Below are positions 10,874 to 23,000 of a stretch of 64,000 bases of DNA, piece after piece (position 1 is the first letter of the stretch; each line of letters opens with the position of its first letter). Made by a program: the position numbers and the translations under genes. The notes under the pieces are model-generated. The model was not told the origin of the DNA. It made no database searches and saw only the letters and a program-made list of their open reading frames with translations. This DNA is from Ashinkailepas kermadecensis (Eukaryota; Arthropoda; Thecostraca; Neolepadidae), in the NCBI GenBank assembly GCA_034440615.1, contig JAOTOM010003979.1, positions 124,001 through 188,000 on the forward strand, read 5' to 3'.

Positions 10874-11255
10874 AGCCCTCGCAGTGCGGCATAATGTCCT
10901 ACCCTCGCGGTATGGCATAACATCCTACCCTCGCAGTGCGGCATAACGTCCTACCCTCGCAGTGCGGCATAACGTCCTACCCTCGCAGTGTGGCATAACG
11001 TCCTACCCTCGCAGTGTGGCATAACGTCCTGCCCTCGCAGTGCGGCATAACGTCCTACCCTCGCAGTGCGGCATAACGTCCTACCCTCGCAGTGCGGCAT
11101 AACGTCCTACCCTCGCAGTGTGGCATAACGTCCTACCCTCGCAGTGCGGCATAACGTCCTACCCTCGCAGTGTGGCATAACGTCCTACCCTCGCAGTGTG
11201 GCATAACGTCCTGCCCTCGCAGTGTGACATAACGTCCTGCCCTCGCAGTGCGAAA
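10874..11255. repeat. 26-bp minisatellite, ~14 copies
   Basis: The unit is CCCTCGCAGTGCGGCATAAC plus GTCCTA. Main variants are GTGTGGC for GTGCGGC and CTGCC for CTACC. Spacing is a strict 26 bp (for example 10924 and 10950). It is highly homogeneous in the middle, with diverged first and last units. Confidence 0.95.
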
Positions 11256-13322
11256 GAGCTTAATGTACTCTCCCTTCGCTAGCTTTTTTCATCAGCAAGA
11301 AAGAAAGATGTCTGACAGAATAGCTAGATAGAAGCTAGATATAAAATTGTGGTAAACAGCATGGCGTAGCCCCAATGACGTCAACGCTGGACTGTCAGAG
11401 GTGCAGCTCTGGGTACTAATACTAAAGGGTACAACGGAATCTAGTAGGTTTTCTAGTTCCAGCCCAAGTGACGTATGCAGGAATGTGCGAGATTTCTAGT
11501 AGAATCTACCAGGATTTTGGTATCTACGGTGACGTCACGTAAGCATTCCAAATACGCTTTAAAACCTGGCTAAGACTCATCTGTGGCGCAGCGAAGACAT
11601 CCGAGTGTTGTTATGTTTGAACCGAGGTTGGGCACACGGTGTTTTTGATTGTTGGCATGGGAAATTGAAATATGAGGCTGATGAATATTGCTTGGATTTC
11701 TAGGTTATTGAATATGCTCTTAAGTTTGGTGTAGAATTTCTTCAGTTAATAGGATACAACAACCCTCAACCTATTATCGTTCATGACCCTTAAAGTTTCA
11801 CAAATTGAAATTGAAAGCATAGCTGGATTTGCCAAACATGAACCCAGGCTTACCGGTAAATTTATGCTTTAATGTGTTTTATGAATCCTTGGAATTTATC
11901 ATTCAAATGCAATGTTTATGAAGGTGACTAAGATGATGGGATCACTCATTTTCTGTGCAAACGCTTACTTTTCAGGTTGTGAGCAAAATAACACCAAAAA
12001 GGGCATTTAGGTAGCATAGCATAAAAATAATTGTTTTAAAAAATGCAGCACAACCTAACCTAACCTATCCTTCCTTTGGAGAAAAAGCTTTGCCAGCTAT
12101 GTCTTGGACTATTCTAATCTTGAATGTGCCATAAACACCAGATGACAGCAACATACATGTTATGACAGATATAACAGTAGTTCAATACCCATTGCCCAGC
12201 ATATGGAAACCATTAGATGGCACTAAAAAGTAAGCATATTTGGCATGACATGTGTCTGACTATCTGCTCTCTAGCCCTGTGTGAAGTAATACGAAGGTAA
12301 AGTACTTTGTAGAGTAAGTGGGAAGTATCTGATATGCAGGTTATCAAAATTGATTAAAATTATGTTTGTGTATCAGTATATACATGTCGGAATTGCTTCA
12401 GAGCTTTAAGGGCAGCATGAAAGTGAATTTTGAGGGAAATATCCCCATTTCCAACTATGATGCTTTTGTCAACTCAACTTGCTTGTGAATTACCATGCAT
12501 AATTAATGCAACTTTCTTACTGGAGTGCATATGCATTGGATCATTCTTTCTGCATGGTCACATCCTAGACTGTAAATCTTAGTAACTTGAGGTGCATTGT
12601 GTGCATCAGCTGGTTCACAGAGACCCATAACCCCTGAAAGAAAAGGCACACTGAGCTTGGGATAAAAATTGGACCAAGTGCAGTGCAAAAAATGCTATTA
12701 AGAAGAGGATTTGTGGCCGTGCATGCCTAAAAAGATGAATCAAACACTAAGCCACCTCTTTTTATGACCAGTAAAGTGCATTTTTTTCTGAGATAGCCCA
12801 TAATTTCAACATTTGGTAGGAATATCTGGTAGTAATGTTGGAGAACAGCATTAATTATATCTGTGGTCTTCTCTTATTCCAAAATGGTATGGAAAAGGGG
12901 CTGAAACATGTCAGGGTGCATTCATACCAATAGTATAAGCTTCAGTACACTGGATATTCAATTTCAGGTCAATTTCAATTGAAGTTTCATCAGTTCAGGG
13001 AGGTGGTTGTTCACCCTGTGGTCTCACTCTGGGATACACTCATGGTCAGTGCTGTTGGCAGGCCTTCAAGGCTGGTGCAGGGTAAAAGAAGCTTTTTATC
13101 CAAATGTCTCCAAATGCTTGCTTGAAAAACCAAGGAATCCACAGTTTTAAGCTGCAGTGTTTTGAGGTTGTGGGAGAAACTGCTCCTACTGTTCACACCA
13201 CCTTCCCTTCCCCAACAACAGAAACACCTATATTTAATGGGCTGGATTTTACATTGGAGGTCTAAGCCCCTTTCAGTGATTAAGGCTCAAAGTTCACGCA
13301 TCCCAGATAGAGTTGCGTGGAC
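11256..13322. other. AT-rich region without recognisable gene
   Basis: Mostly AT-rich single-copy-looking sequence. It includes a three-unit AACCT stretch near 12052 (the complement of the arthropod TTAGG telomere unit, but far too short to call). The ORFs are at most 77 codons. Introns or UTRs of an unrecognised gene cannot be excluded. Confidence 0.45.
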
Positions 13323-13376
13323 AGTGGCGTACCTAGTATTTGCATGTGGGGGCAAACGGATTTCGAGTGGGCTCAA
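13323..13376 (+). mobile_element. Possible DNA-transposon terminus
   Basis: CAGTGGCGTACCTAGTATTT followed by a G-rich run and GGATTTCG resembles transposon ends of the form CAGTGGCGTAxCxAG, also seen near 20628, 61722 and 63103. No partner end was identified, so this may be a lone decayed terminus. Confidence 0.35.
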
Positions 13377-13655
13377 GCAACACTCATACAAATAGTCGCC
13401 GGATTTGGACCAGTATTTTTAATAAGTACCAATTATTATTTTATGCTAAGATGAGTAGGAACAACTTAATTTGGCGTTGCAAGGTGCCAAACCTATCACC
13501 ATCGCTCCGAAATCAGTGGATTTCAACCCTCTCCCTCCTGTTCAAATGCCTCCGAAATGGTCGGCAAGTTTTCATATAAATTGGCCGGCAATAACATTAT
13601 ATATTCATATATCATTGTGGTTTTCACATATTTCCATTTCATAATCCGAAATTGC

Positions 13656-13662
<7 letters not shown>

Positions 13663-13737
<75 letters not shown>
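13663..13737. repeat. (TA)n microsatellite
   Basis: About 75 bp of nearly pure TA with one G interruption near 13724. ORFs of IY repeats across it are artefacts. Confidence 0.97.
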
Positions 13738-15246
13738 TATTGATTATTATACTATATATTACTGAGGTGCAAAATACATGAAGTTAATGGGAAGCCCCAT
13801 ATTGATGGGACGCATGCTCCATGGTACCCCATGTTAAAAGTATAAATTATTGGGGGACGGAGCCAACACTGAGGGAACATTTGCCCTTCAAAAATATATC
13901 AAAGAACACTCCTGGTCTAGACGCATATGAATGAAAATGGAAAACAATCCTGAAAGCCAGCTGCAGGTTCCGTATCTGCACATGGGTGATAATGGCGTGT
14001 CATTCCAACCAGTATCGGTACCTCCGCCGGTAGCCTAAATATAATGTTGGCGCCTTTTCCTGGCCGGATGGGTACCAACTTTCTCATGGGAGGCACATGC
14101 CCTCGGAGCCCCCACCCTTGTTTACACCCCTGCACCCAGTGGGGAGGAATTATGTTGCAACAGCTATCTTTTACTTGCTCCTACCCCTCCTTTCCAGCCG
14201 TGATCTTCAGTTGGCCTGTCTCATCATACTGCTACTACCCGTGGCACCGCGCGATTCCTGCGGCGCTCGACATGAATGCAGTCAGTGTGGGTCCAAGCAA
14301 AAAGTACTGATGTTAGGGAGAAATAAGGCTCATATTCGTGGACAAGATTCTTCACGCTTTCAAATCAACCCGATTTTGTCCCATTTTGATGGTATTTAAG
14401 ATCGGAAATGTCGCGTGGAAAACACGGAAGTTTGGCTGGAGCCTCCGGGACTGAGCAATTGTCCAGCCCATGTGACGTCACCGGTTGCGAAACGATATTG
14501 GAGGGCCCCGGTGCAGCTACTCGTCTGGTTGGCGCCCTAGTTTTCAGATCCAGGTCGTGAAAAAAGCCATGCATTGCTATCGAAGATATGCAGTCTGCAG
14601 ACTTCGCGTAGCACTATGACACGTGCAAAGGTGAAGGTACGGTTCAGGTCAAGGGCGCCGATCGGTTCACATTGATGCACCAGGAACCATGCAAGGAACG
14701 GTTCAAGCTGACGATTTTCTGAGCGGATTGGGATCACGGAGAGTAAATGACTGGCACCAATTTGAAGCGAACTCCCTGCTCCCTGCCCCTGTTTTGTGTT
14801 CAATAATAATCAGACTTTTTCTTGTTTTATCAAACATTTTAAGCTCACACTTCATTACCCTTCATGCATCATGGAACAATAATATTAGTGTTACATTACC
14901 CTTCTAAGCATTCATTTCGCAATTCTTAGCTCTAGTATTGTAGCCTGCAGATAGCATGTGATACTCATATGTAGGACTTTAAGTCACATTTCAATGACCT
15001 GTCATGAATTGACTTGATTTTAGAACACTAGTAGAACACGTAATTTTCAATTGCATATGTTCCGGGTTGTTGCTAAGAATATGAATTAATGGTGGAGGCG
15101 TGCACATAACCATATATTATTGTTCAAACCTTCGTTTGACCTATGGACCTAATTTGAGCTTACTGGTGTTTGCTTTTGTCTTCATCACTTGTCTATGCAC
15201 TCATGCCTTAACTTTTAACAATCTATGCTGCGACTGTTCATGATGC
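13738..15246. other. No gene recognised
   Basis: Moderately AT-rich. One GC-rich patch at 14060-14150 (around CATGCCCTCGGAGCCCCCAC) resembles the G/C-rich end of a decayed transposon. ORFs are at most 100 codons and overlap on both strands without a domain. Confidence 0.45.
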
Positions 15247-15905
15247 ATATTTATTTATTTATTTATTTATTTCACAATACATGCCCTCCACGTATAGTGG
15301 CTATTATGGACAGTCTGGGTATAACACAGATATTTACAAAGAAAGGATAGATTTGTGGTCAATAGTGGGAACACATGCGCAACAAACATTCATACACCAA
15401 CATAGTACAATACCCATATCACTCTGCACTACACACACCTTGCTTGCAACACGAGCTGTAAACGAGTAGTTTATGGAAGTGATATGAAATCGATGGCCTA
15501 AATGTGAGTGCATGGTGTACACAAATCTATTTTGTAAGTTTTTTTGTGACTAGTGTTGCTCGTGGAGATAAGCTCGTACACGCTTCTTGAAGTTAGACAG
15601 CTTCAATGTTTTTGTTTCAGTAGGGAGTTTGTTGTAGTGGAAGACAGACGAGTAGAGAAATCTCCTGCGTCCCGCCTCTCTGTGTATGGCTGGTAGGTGC
15701 AGGTGGTCGTCTGCACGCGTATGACGGTTTCGCAGGGTAGAGTTTGCAGAGATTTGACCGGCAATGTGCGTTGGCTCACCCGTCAGAAAGATCTTGTGGA
15801 GCAAAGTAAGGCTGTGAAATAGATGCAGATCAGCTGCGGTGAGAAGACCCAACTCATATCTTAATGTATGCTTAAAAACACTCCACACCGGGCGAAATCT
15901 GATGT
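15247..15905 (-). mobile_element. LINE 3' end, 5'-truncated, with (AAAT)n tail
   Basis: The minus-strand frame 15550-15905 ends in HREAGRRRFLYSSVFHYNKL and then SNFKKRVRAYLHE. The F-x-x-NxLP and FKxxxRxYL pattern is the C-terminus typical of CR1/L2/Jockey-type LINE proteins. On that strand the sequence ends in about five AAAT-type units at 15247-15271, a LINE 3' tail. RT and endonuclease are missing, so it is severely 5'-truncated. The upstream edge runs into the 48-bp array. Confidence 0.72.
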
Positions 15906-15911
15906 TAGCCT

Positions 15912-16296
15912 CCCGTAGCCCCGTCACCTTGCCACACTAGACCTTCACTGTTGCACACTTCCCTTGTCCCGTCATCTTGACAGACTGGGCGTTCACTGCT
16001 ACACTCTTCCCTAGCTCCATCACCTTGATGTACTGTACCTTCACTGTTGCACACTTCCCTAGCCCCGTCATCTTGACAGACTGGGCGTTCACTGCTACAC
16101 TCTTCCCTAGCTCCATCACCTTGATGTACTGAACCTTCACTGCTGTGCACACTTGCCCAGCCCCGTTACATTGATAGACTTAACCTTCACTGTTGCACAC
16201 TTCCCTAGCCCCGTCACCTTGATAGACTGGACCCTCACTGTTGCTCACTCCCCCAACCCCGTCGCCTTGACAGACTGGACCTTCACTGTCGCACAA
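15912..16296. repeat. 48-bp minisatellite, 8 copies, with dimer structure
   Basis: The TCACC/TCATC landmark recurs at 15924, 15972, 16020, 16068, 16116, 16166, 16214 and 16262: 48 bp apart except one 50-bp step. Units 2 and 4 (TCATCTTGACAGACTGGGCG) are nearly identical, as are units 3 and 5 (TCACCTTGATGTACTG), giving a 96-bp higher-order dimer in the centre. Confidence 0.95.
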
Positions 16297-16634
16297 GATG
16301 TGTGATCACCAAATATAAGGCCATGCACCAAGATTCAGGGCAACACCTTGACCGGCTTTGCAGTAATCTTTGAAAGCGTAACGGGAACGAGGTCAAGATG
16401 ACCCCCTGCACTGAAAAGGCTATGACATTACAAGGGTAAGAGTGTTGGGGTTTATTATTTATCCTGAGTTTGCAGAGACCTGCATTATCAAGTCAAAATG
16501 TCATGAAAATGTTACGGTGGTGCAGACTCGCACAGTATATAGGTATTGATGTGCATTTACTACCAATAGGTACATGCATGCTTACCAATGTACATGCAGA
16601 ATAAACAAACTCCTACCGACCGCACCATTAATGA
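16297..16634. other. No gene recognised
   Basis: Short spacer without a recognisable domain or repeat. Confidence 0.5.
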
Positions 16635-16880
16635 ATTCTCATCAACCGCGCCGTCCCTCCGGTGAGATCCTCACACCCCATTTTTTTTTGGGGGGGGGCT
16701 TTAAAGGCCGAACTTCCAAACTAACCAACTTCGAAACTAGGCGTTGCACGAAAACTACCGGGGTCGTATCGGAAGGCACAAGACGAATACGGTCCGAAAA
16801 GTATTAGTTGTAATTTTTGGATGATTTTGATAAAAATACAAATTGATACAAAATACAAAATACGTTTGTTTTTAAGGGAA
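16635..16880 (-). mobile_element. M1 element, diverged copy d (fragment)
   Basis: In the same order as the complement of M1 this shows GATCCTCACACCCC near 16668, a G run, TCCAAACTAACC near 16716, a GCACGAAAAC block near 16745, CGGAAGGCACAAGACGA near 16770 and AAAATACAAA near 16830. It corresponds to the terminal ~200 bp of the copy at 23611-23810 at clearly lower identity. No clean TTAA boundary was seen, so it is an old fragment. Confidence 0.65.
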
Positions 16881-18164
16881 AAAATCGAGTATAAATATTT
16901 TATATCGTAGAATTAGGGTAGTTTAGGTCGTGCAATGCAACCTTGAATCTCTTGAAGTAAAAAGAGGAATCAACTTGGAATATGTACTGCAGTAAGGCGG
17001 CCACGATTTTGGTAAAAATGCATCAAGTATGACGCCACAGCATGGCCACCTGACATATCTAACCAACAGCATTTTCGTAATCGAAACTTCCCCGCGGGAA
17101 AGCTCACCACCTCTGTCATTCGACAATGAATTGCCGCGCGACTTTGCCCTGTGGTAGGGAGACATCCGCTTTCGTTGGCATCTACCCTCCCCCCTCATCT
17201 CCCCATCTGATGATGTGATGATAAATTGGGGCTTAGGAGCGCATCGACTACCAGGGTCATTTTGCGGCCAGAATCTTGCGGCTGTTCCTGCAGGTAATCT
17301 ACAATCATGTTATAATGTAACTAAGTCAACTTTAGACCCTCCTTCCAATGCGTTTGGCAGCCCAATCACGGCTGCTCCCATGTATCGTGTGATCCTGGCT
17401 ACGAGCGGATCTCAGACGGTCGGCCGGCGCCTGCTGCCGCCGACGTCGGCAGATTGACGCCTAGAGCCTCGGTGTGGACCGGATGTTTTGCTTGGCCATC
17501 TCCGGTGCCGAGCGTGGCGTGATCGTGATCGTGGCGTGAATGCTGTGGCGTGATCGCATTGCAACACCTATGTACCATGTAACCCATCTACATGTTGGGC
17601 GTGTCTCGGGTAGAGTGTAGACGACCGGACCCCTCCCTTCGCGGTGTGTTGCAATAGGTGATGCCGGCCAGTGGCAGACCAGGGCATTGGCCGGGTGGGC
17701 CCACTCCCAATGAGCGATTGGTCCCCTCTCACACGCGCAGCTCAGCCCAGACGGAGTTAAGCGGTCGACGCGGTAAGATGTAGCCCTGTAGTAAGGAGTG
17801 GACGGTGGTTGTACGTCACGGGTACCTAGAAATTTGGAGGCACGAACTTGGAAGGGAACGCACTGGTGTTTGCTTTCTCTTATTGAAACTGTTGCACAAG
17901 TTGTCGCCGTATTGCTAACTATCAGACCGGTCAATACAAGGGCACTAACGACTGTTGCTTGCAGCTTGAAAATTGCACAGAGTTCAGCAGCACAAATCGA
18001 TGCGTGTTTCTGTAAACAACGGGATCCCACACCGCATCGACTGACGCAAGTGCATCCAACGCCACAGAAACGGACTTGGAGCCGTCTGCATATATGCGCG
18101 ATAAATCGTGATATTGTTTTTTCCCTTCTAACGTCAGCATCAGGAGAACGTCGCAGCTCACACT
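16881..18164. other. No gene recognised
   Basis: The 389-codon minus-strand frame 17461-18630 spans this region and the adjacent 47-bp array. Its N-terminal half is array-encoded and the rest has no domain I know, so I do not call a gene. The central part is relatively GC-rich. Confidence 0.45.
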
Positions 18165-18600
18165 TTAGCAGGATAAAGTCGTGTCTGTACTGGTACAACT
18201 TGTCCAGGGGGAGTGTAGGATAAAGTCGTGTCTGTACTGGTACAACTCGTCCAGGGGGAGTGTAGGACAATGTCATGTCTGTACTGGTACAACTTGTCCA
18301 GGGGGAGTGTAGGACAATGTCGTGTATGCACTGGTACAACTTGTCCAGGGGAGTGTAGGATAAAGTCGTGTCTGTACTGGGACAACTTGTCCAGAGGGAG
18401 TGTAGGATAAAGTCGTGTCTGTACTGGGACAACTTGTCCAGAGGGGAGTACAAGACAAAGTCATGTCTGTACTGGTACAACTTGTCCAGGGGGAGTGTAG
18501 GACAAAGTAATGTCTGCACTGGTACAACTTGTCCAGCGGGGGGGGGGGGTGTAGGACAAAGTCTTGTCTGTACTGGGACAACTTGTCCAGGGGGAGTGCT
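18165..18600. repeat. 47-bp minisatellite, ~9 copies
   Basis: The GTCGTG/GTCATG landmark recurs at 18178, 18225 and 18272, then near 18319 and 18365, about 47 bp apart. The unit carries CTGTACTGGTACAACTTGTC and GGGGGAGTGTAGGA. The last units vary in the length of their G run (11 G near 18537). Confidence 0.95.
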
Positions 18601-19399
18601 CGCAGTGGCAGCACTTGCCACATAACGCATAAGCTCCTATTCAATATCCAATCTGATATTGGACGTGTACAGAGGGTCAGGGCCATGCGCCAGGAAGGAA
18701 GGTAAGCCACGCTGATTACGGGCAACCGACGTGGCATTGATTAGCATCCGATGACAAGTGCTTAGCCGCATGCATGCGGTAAATAACGCTCGCCCTTGTA
18801 GGAGGTTGGTGCACCCCTAACTACCCGACGTGCTTGTGTTCGCGACCACGGAGAACAGCGCGCATCGGGGCACCACCGCGCTGCTTTGTGTAGCTAGACG
18901 ATAGACGACGACGATAGATGATAGAGGATTAGGCGGTAATCCATAGCTGGACTGCCGACTGAATAGCTGATCCCTTGCTCATTGTATGGTTGAATAAATG
19001 AAGATGCCAGATCAGGTCACTGATCTGTGTCATCACAAGGAAGGACTCAGCAAAGGCAACAAAAGCAAGTGTTTTGTGTTTCGCAGAAATATCGAGTTAT
19101 CAACAATTTGTCACGCTTGTTGCTCCCGAATGCTCCATGTTGAATCCGGTAGCGTGATGCACTGCCGATGCACATCGGTAGCACTCTGCGCTTGGAAACG
19201 CTAGGGGTTTGGAACAGTCCTCTCCCTGCACTGGAAAGCTGACAAATGTTAAGCAAGAGGAAGGAAGGTGAAGGAAACCGCCAATGTGGATCAGATGTTA
19301 TCCATTGTCCGCCCTTGCCTTGCCGGGGATCAATTTGACCGCCCTGATTGTATGTGGAATCTTCTCAGTCGTCCATGTTAAAGTTGTGAAATCTTATCG
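18601..19399. other. No gene recognised
   Basis: No domain-bearing ORF and no repeat recognised. Confidence 0.45.
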
Positions 19400-19780
19400 T
19401 TGGCAACTGACCTAATGGACAGGGATCAAGCGTTTGCAAAGGGGTCCCCGGCTTGCCGGAAAATACCCTGTGTCGTCAAAGAGAGCTCCTGAGACGACGG
19501 AAAGGGACCATAGTTGCCGGAGATGACCTCGGACCGCCAAAAAGGGCCCTTGGGCCAGAAAGCGCGACTGCTGGGGAGGTCCTCTGAGAGCCACAGCAGG
19601 CCGATCTGTGATGCTCCTGAGGCTTCGAAGGAACACTGAGGAATGAACAGAGCCACCTAAGAGCTAAGGAGAGTTCCGAGAACTGGCGATGTTTGCTGGA
19701 CATTGTGAGGCCTGTCTTGAAGCTGCAATATTCCCCTAAAAGCTAGAGATTTGTTGAGGATTGGAAAGGTCACCCTCCGT
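19400..19780 (-). repeat. Degenerate ~200-bp satellite, inverted segment
   Basis: The complement of the satellite at 21790-23000 is recognisable here. For example GGCGATGTTT...GAAGCTGCAATATTCC around 19685-19735 pairs with the complement of 22020-22110 (TCGATGTTT and GAGCTGCAGTATTCC in the same order and spacing). The divergence is high, so the boundaries are approximate. Confidence 0.55.
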
Positions 19781-19925
19781 CACCTCAGCGGTGGCGGCAG
19801 TTCCTGTGGCCACGGCCGCCCAAACGGCCGCAGCCGTCCTGGCGGCGACGACCGCCCAAGCTGCCACAGTTGTCCTAGTGACCAGACCACAGTTGCTCCA
19901 GCAGCCACGGTGCTTCGCCTTGGGA
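19781..19925. repeat. GC-rich degenerate short repeat
   Basis: Short degenerate units around GCGGCGACGACCGCCCAAGC give alanine/valine-rich translations. It adjoins the satellite segment, just as the GC-rich block at 21440-21660 adjoins the main satellite on the other side, but in mirror order. Confidence 0.5.
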
Positions 19926-20057
19926 TGATACCGACCAAGCACAAAGAATGAAACAAAATTATTTCCAGGATGCTGTGCGTTGGGCATAGCTAGTCAGGCA
20001 TGCTCCTACTCCTTTTCCTGTCTCAAAATCTTGCACACATTTTATTCACTAGTATGC

Positions 20058-20363
20058 ACACTGGCGGATCCAGGGAGGGGCCATTCCGGCCATGGCCCCC
20101 CGAAAGCGCTTAAAAGGGGAGGCCATAGTGTCTTTTGCCCCCCCCCCGAAACCAACAGAAGTCAACTAAATTAAAATGCAGTAACCTTTGCCGAGGTTTA
20201 AAAATAGCGTCTGGATGAAAGAATCTCCAATTTTAAAGGATTAAAACAAAAAAATTGTTTGGAAGCCAGTATGGTACCATAGTAGATTCTGACATACATC
20301 GAGAGTTCCATGCTGCTCAAGTTCTGCTTACAGCAAGAGTTGACAAAATCGGATCCGCCAGTG
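20058..20363. mobile_element. Possible small TIR element (~306 bp)
   Basis: The left end CACTGGCGGATCCAGGG is mirrored at the right end by GGATCCGCCAGTG (20351-20363), a 12-13-bp terminal inverted repeat. The interior is AT-rich and non-coding with G/C runs near both ends, like a MITE. No clear target-site duplication was found. Confidence 0.55.
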
Positions 20364-20479
20364 TACACGTGCACGAACGTTGACGTGGTACAAGACGCTG
20401 AACGTGAACGTGAACGTTTTGGTAAACAAGAACAAAAATCCGGTAACATAGTAACGGTGGAGTTAGGCTGGGGCTCCTA

Positions 20480-20729
20480 CACAGGAAATTATGTTGTCAA
20501 TTATTATTTTTATTTTTTTTTTCATGGGCCCCTTTGCCAAATAGTGGTCGAAATCCGGTGCTTTTAACCAAAAGTAGTGGGAGAATGGGCACCATCCAAA
20601 TCCGTTCGACCCCTCCCCTGATGCAATTCCTAGGTACGCCACTGGGGCAGGGAGAGGGGGGAGTCTGACGCCGAAAACCGAAAGTTGCCCCCCCAAAAAA
20701 AACCCGGTGGGCTAGATCCGCCAGTGAGT
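20480..20729 (-). mobile_element. Decayed DNA-transposon ends
   Basis: Read on the minus strand, CACTGGCGGATCTAGCCCAC starts near 20727 and CAGTGGCGTACCTAGGAATT near 20643, both followed by G-rich runs. They look like two related termini, one possibly inserted in the other. No coding capacity was seen. Confidence 0.4.
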
Positions 20730-21096
20730 TTGCATGCCTCATTTTGAGAAAGTATGACGGTGTTGAAAAGGCGCAACAATGTTGGCTCCACCCTTGTCAT
20801 GGACACCCTCCCAATTAAACTATGTCTGAACGTAACGGATAACACAAGGAAGCATTGTGTCCTGGAGGTGAGCACTCGTATTTTTACTCAAACTAATACA
20901 AATCATGTCTTCATTAGAGAGGTGTTAATATCCCTATATTTTCAGTTACAGGTTTTCTTTTCTCGTTTGTTGTCGGCATCAAAATGGTTCGTTTTTCTGT
21001 CTGGTCTTTACTGGGCTGCTGGACCTTGATTGCAAGGCTCGCATTAGCGACGCCAGCTCGAAATCCTTTATTTACCACGCACTTAACCATCTTTGT

Positions 21097-21097
<1 letters not shown>
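20730..21097. other. No gene recognised
   Basis: Spacer up to the (TA)n tract without a recognised domain. Confidence 0.45.
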
Positions 21098-21185
<88 letters not shown>

Positions 21186-21190
21186 CATAT
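21098..21190. repeat. (TA)n microsatellite
   Basis: About 90 bp of TA with two C interruptions near 21163 and 21185. Confidence 0.97.
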
Positions 21191-21439
21191 AACATCTAAG
21201 ACGTCAGTAAATAAGGCACACTGGGATGGAGTTCCTAATGCCAGACCTGCAATCACTGTCCAACAGTCCTGTAATGACCAGAAAAGTAGCCGATTGAGCT
21301 GCCGACAACAACGAACAAATGAAAACTAATCACGGAAAATAATGGGACATTAATACATCTCTAATGAATGTTATAAAACTTGGGCAGCAATACGATTGCT
21401 CGTCTCCATGGACACTCCATGGACAGCTGTCGCTGAGCT

Positions 21440-21660
21440 GTCTTTTTTTGCCATCGCTAGAGCGACCGTAGCTGCTGTGACAGCTATGGTCAGGCCACTG
21501 GGACGGGTGTGGTCGCTTGGGCGATCGGCACCGCTGGAGCGGCTATCACCACAAGGACGACTAAACCCGCTGGGGCGACCGCCGCCGCTGATGTGGCGGT
21601 GGCTGCTGGGACAACCGTCACCACTGTGACAGCCGTTGCCGCTGGGGTGGCCGTCATCGG
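21440..21660. repeat. GC-rich degenerate short repeat
   Basis: Imperfect ~18-bp units of the form CCGCTGGGGCGACCG recur about ten times. ORFs on both strands are low-complexity (SGDGRPSG-type). Confidence 0.55.
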
Positions 21661-21789
21661 CGTTCGGCAAGTGCCCTAGTAACGGTGTTTCTTGGTTCTC
21701 AAGAAACAGCTGGTGACGGAACTTTTGAGGGTCGTAGGAGGCCACGGCACGTTTTCAGGATGAATGTGCATCATAACGATGGCGCTCAG

Positions 21790-23000
21790 ACGAACCTCGC
21801 CTTTCTTTGTTCCTCCTTTCTAAGGGTCTTCTCTGAGGCAGGCCCTCAGTAATTCTCGCACTCGTCACCAGTTCTCGGGGACTCTTGTAGCTTTCAGGGG
21901 CCCCCGAATCCTCAGGTGACCATCCCAAAGCTCAGTGCTATCGTAATATAATCCTATATGGTTCTCAGGGTACCTATTCATCCGTCAGGAGCCCTCTCCA
22001 ACTTCCATGATATTTTCCCAGTCCTCTACAAACCTGACTAACATTCAAAGGAATACTGCAGCTCCGAGACAAGCCTTATCATTTATAATAAACATCGACA
22101 GCTCCTGGAACCATCCTTAGCTCTTAGGTGGTTTTGTTCAACCCTCAGGGTTTCTCTCAAGACTCAGGAGCATCACACTGCAGTCTCTTCTAGCTCTCTG
22201 GAGCCCCTCCCAGTCCTCGACAACTTTTCGGGCTGACAAGGATATTTTAGCTCTGAAACCGGCCCTTAGTATTCCTCACAACCATCGCTGACCCTAAGAG
22301 GCTGTTTAGATCTCAGGCGCCCTTTTATCATCGGGACCACTTACAGGCCTCTTGGGCATTCCAGTCCAGTCCGGTCATCTCTAGCGCTCAGTGACTATTT
22401 GCATTCTTCAAGGCCCCTTCCAGTCCTTGCTAGTCTTTCTAGCTTCAAAAGTTTTCTAGCTCTGAGGCGGGCCCTCAGTATTCCTCACAGCCATCATTAG
22501 CGCTATGGACTCTCCTTAGATCTCATGGGGCTCTGTTAGCCATCAGGGGCCCTCTCAAACTGCTAGTGGCCCTTACTAGTTATCGACAGCTTTTTTGGTT
22601 TCAAGCACATTTTATGCTCTGAGGCTGGCTCTCAATATTCTTCACAGTAATTGGCAGCTCACAGGGAATATTTTTGGCTCTCGGGGGACCTTCTTCACTC
22701 ATAAGGGTTCGCTCTCAACCTCTGGACACTCTCGGTTCAGTTCTCTCTGACTCTCAGAGACCCTCTTCATCCCTCAGAATCATCTGCTGCCTTTAGGGAC
22801 CATCACACTCCTCAATATCCCTGTCTAGCTCTCATCTCTGGGGTATTTCATATCTGAGGTGGTCATCGCTAGTCCTCGTCAGCTCTTAGTGGTCCTGTTC
22901 ATCCCTTTATCCCTCAGGCGGTCTTGGAGTTTTAAAACCCCAAGAGCATCCCAGTCATATCTGGCCCGCAGGCGCCCTGTTTATGCCTCAGACGGCCTGC
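21790..23000 (+). repeat. Ancient degenerate ~200-bp satellite
   Basis: A unit start of the form CTCTGAGGCGGGCCCTCAGT followed by ATTCCTCACAGCCATC recurs near 21830, 22062, 22247, 22452, 22612 and 22850. Each is followed by a similar CTCAGGGGCCCT-rich stretch. Spacing ranges from about 160 to 235 bp and identity is moderate, so the array is old. No open frame of interest. Confidence 0.65.

Noticed and set aside
12046..12070. Telomere-like AACCT repeats
   Set aside because: Only three units; too short to claim an interstitial telomere.
13557..13781. IYIYIY ORF
   Set aside because: Translation of the (TA)n microsatellite.
17461..18630. 389-codon minus-strand ORF
   Set aside because: Half of it is the 47-bp array; the remainder shows no recognisable domain or compositional sign of coding.
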